A DNA stretch of 32,042 nt from Chloroflexota bacterium (GTDB lineage Bacteria > Chloroflexota > Ktedonobacteria > Ktedonobacterales > Ktedonobacteraceae), in NCBI GenBank assembly GCA_902812455.1, contig CADDZH010000059.1, positions 1 through 32,042 on the forward strand. The letters run 5' to 3'. The notes below the pieces were generated by a model. The model did no database searches. It was not told where the DNA came from and saw only the letters and a program-made list of their open reading frames with translations. Of the stretch, positions 31,101 to 32,042 are shown one piece after another (positions within the stretch are counted from its first letter, which is position 1; every line of letters starts with the position of its first letter). The translations under genes and the position numbers were made by a program.

Positions 31101-32040
31101 AGACGGCCAGGCGCACATCGCTGCTGATGAACCATTCGCGCAGGGTTTGCGTATCAATGTATGTGTTCTGGCCCTCTTCGTCACAAAAACAGAGATAGGT
31201 CTGGGGCTTGACGCGGCCAAGCGGGGCGCCACAAGCAGCGCACCTGCGGGCATGGGCTGCATTGAGGCTCTCGCACCCTTCCTCTGGGCAAAGGCGGCCA
31301 TAGGCGCCATGCCCATCGAAGTGAACAGCATAGCAGGGAATGGTTGTCTCACTGTCATCGAAGGTGTCTACACCCCCATAAGAACCGAGGTACTCAACGA
31401 GAGCGTCAGAGGTAACCTGCTCTAACGCATTGAGAATCACCTGGCCATCTTCTATGAGAGGAGCCAGGGCGCGTTGCAGGGCCTCAAAACTAGGTTGGGT
31501 TTCTAGAGGCGGGCAATCCCTGGGAGAAGCGCTCATATAGAGCAGGCGCATGGGAAGATGGACGGGTAGTTCAGAACTGGTGGATTGCTCTGGTTGCGAT
31601 AAGACGCGGGTAAGGGTGAAAATGCCTGAAGCGATCAGAAAGTATTCACCGTTATGGAGAAGTTCCCAGGGGTAGAAGACAAACTCATCGCAACCGGGAG
31701 CAAAACTGAGTGTCATAGCGACCGTGCCGCGCCGGCGCAAGGTGCGCTGGATAACGCTGCGCAGGAGCGCCTGGACAGATTGCTCTGCCAGGTCTCGCCG
31801 GCTGGTGCCAGGCGTTTCAGAGCCGCAGAGCGCTCTAAAGAGGCGCTGGCCAATCTCACGCAGGTCTTGTTCATCGATACTGTTCTTATTCAGCTTCTTA
31901 TGCAGGGCATTGAGTTGCTTGCTGTCAAATGGAGGTTTGAAACTTGCGGTGGCGATATGGCCAGCCCAGCTCTCTTTGACTTGCAACTCATACGTCCCGT
32001 CGTTGCGGCTGCGAAACAGCAGGTTTAGTGTCTCTCCCAT
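28129..32040 (-). CDS. CHAT protease - STAND NTPase - TPR protein (NLR-like) with embedded zinc ribbon
   Basis: A 1303-aa NLR-like protein. Residues 1-425: a CHAT caspase-like protease with catalytic His H244 (HFDGHG) and Cys C317 (VFSACETA). Between them sits a zinc ribbon, C251, C256, C267, C270 (CPEEGC and CAACGAPLG). Residues 440-840: STAND/NB-ARC NTPase with a fresh start FIGREQEL, Walker A GPAGIGKS (483-490), a Walker B-like LLLLESFEEV, sensor LATSRSD and GYPLG. Residues 914-1272: nine TPRs of exactly 40 residues. I infer that ligand binding to the TPRs drives oligomerisation and activates the protease; partner and target are unknown and no target gene is adjacent. The ATG at 32040 fits the family N-terminus (MGETLNLLF), but the region upstream is outside the window. 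Confidence 0.93.
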   Translation of the reverse strand: MGETLNLLFRSRNDGTYELQVKESWAGHIATASFKPPFDSKQLNALHKKLNKNSIDEQDLREIGQRLFRALCGSETPGTSRRDLAEQSVQALLRSVIQRTLRRRGTVAMTLSFAPGCDEFVFYPWELLHNGEYFLIASGIFTLTRVLSQPEQSTSSELPVHLPMRLLYMSASPRDCPPLETQPSFEALQRALAPLIEDGQVILNALEQVTSDALVEYLGSYGGVDTFDDSETTIPCYAVHFDGHGAYGRLCPEEGCESLNAAHARRCAACGAPLGRVKPQTYLCFCDEEGQNTYIDTQTLREWFISSDVRLAVFSACETAAISYENGAHHQRGIAFDATLATALVTSEIPAVVAMPFSLHDDLSPTFVFHFYQALAQGRTLEEALSRARHAMLPKHQHQDWFIPVLYRHASEGHENPVPLLALKNVPEEHDHPLAHLSGADTFIGREQELRDLSELLAAAARGEEPDGHSKLKPGTHHIALTGPAGIGKSALAIEAVQRNRGLFPGGIIGVSLQGGKHFSEALVEIAHALHLTPRTSNRDGLDYLKEQVLQAFRARVNRQLPCLLLLESFEEVQEHTQSELWHHFLRSLPQGVVVLATSRSDPSVVAVAEGSPYHWYDYPVSKMADSDLLKLFDELASNSGLDQRIHLDNPERQAILREICTLLDGYPLGAELIFGTSRSIGGRIYTPEAATRSLEEVCDELRNSTLPGMWAVLEVAYRRLSPLARLLLSYLSAFKLPFSHEQIAMLVAPEALGSLNDVVRLQRPLDINGSSSPEEDEERHLGDVAPLELVYGWPAARNELVQSSFIDFDGRVYRIHPQVRNFAFSYLPVEERRRVHRVVAQYYLNHLQPTTEEWFAVYEHLENAGEPQDLQKAMRVAVQASWALNGRGHVPALLNMLNKAEAHASRLNDKSGEGQIQCCLGAILRQCGRYAEAVGCLTRSLALLQEENERKDAGWALYELAMLFREEGDFKQAGQYAQEAMQLFREAGDPLGEAWMQVVMGEVSRGHGLYYEAKGHLEEALTTFHKYHQDDGCAWALHDRGTVYEAQGQYTRALADYDEALRIFNTLGLRIGQAWVFADQGIVYSDQGNYEKAEQLCSEALAIFREHGVRRGEGWALRVMGDIARKRHKYGDARGYYEQAQAVFSALGDRVDQARVMNSLGAISFDESEYLAAKEYYEQALSIAQEQGARQIEGRALRGLGDIFRALHRFSEAERYYHDALDIAGDLDTPAERRAVLRRLGLLRQAQERYYDALDFWIQALALDQRFDHEARQRLQDSVDALVAEHHLEEAYTALSKQHGLA

Positions 32041-32042
32041 GC

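Overview
The window looks like chromosomal DNA of a Ktedonobacteria-type Chloroflexota. This is an inference from gene content: zinc-ribbon Ser/Thr kinases, one fused to a periplasmic-binding-protein ectodomain; F420-type LLM and PPOX oxidoreductases; many small zinc-ribbon proteins; a CHAT-STAND-TPR giant; and several families of short dispersed hairpin repeats. No rRNA, tRNA, CRISPR array or prophage structural gene is visible.

Layout. 1-3.1 kb: a hairpin repeat and a transmembrane kinase whose outer half is an ABC-type substrate-binding domain. 3.1-6.2 kb (minus): a compact operon of laccase-domain PgeF, a GNAT acetyltransferase, the PLP protein YggS, a DUF6391-like protein and YggT, with one dispersed repeat between yggS and the DUF6391 gene. 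6.2-10.1 kb (minus): an LCP-family cell-wall polymer transferase, a 14-TM DHA2 drug exporter and its PadR regulator. 10.3-14.9 kb (plus): an MntA-type antitoxin followed by a HepT-like toxin gene cut off before its catalytic motif, a P22-type antirepressor-domain protein, a GNAT, a DUF4177-like protein, a GH4 glycosidase with an SCP2-domain partner, and a small two-TM protein.

14.9-17 kb is decayed accessory DNA: a 202-bp inverted-repeat element, an 86-codon possible restriction-enzyme remnant, and a beta-class DNA methyltransferase interrupted by one in-frame TGA exactly where a tryptophan is expected. 17-20.5 kb: VOC protein, PPOX and LLM F420-type enzymes, and a CocE-family hydrolase. 20.6-25 kb: a tail-anchored kinase, 7Fe ferredoxin, two small zinc-binding proteins, a Bax-inhibitor-1 family membrane protein and thioredoxin. 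25-28 kb: a multi-TM protein with a duplicated D-x2-WH motif, a truncated TnpB remnant whose promoter now precedes a YtkA/FixH-like membrane-anchored protein, and a GntR/UTRA regulator.

The window ends with a 1303-aa NLR-like protein (minus strand): an N-terminal CHAT caspase-like protease, a STAND NTPase, and nine exactly 40-residue TPRs. A zinc ribbon is inserted between the two catalytic residues of the CHAT domain. Its stop codon abuts an 161-bp MITE-like inverted repeat whose other end supplies the last codons and stop of the GntR gene. This protein is the best candidate for an uncharacterised (immune or cell-suicide) system here; the recoded or dying methyltransferase locus and the decapitated HepT are the other accessory highlights.
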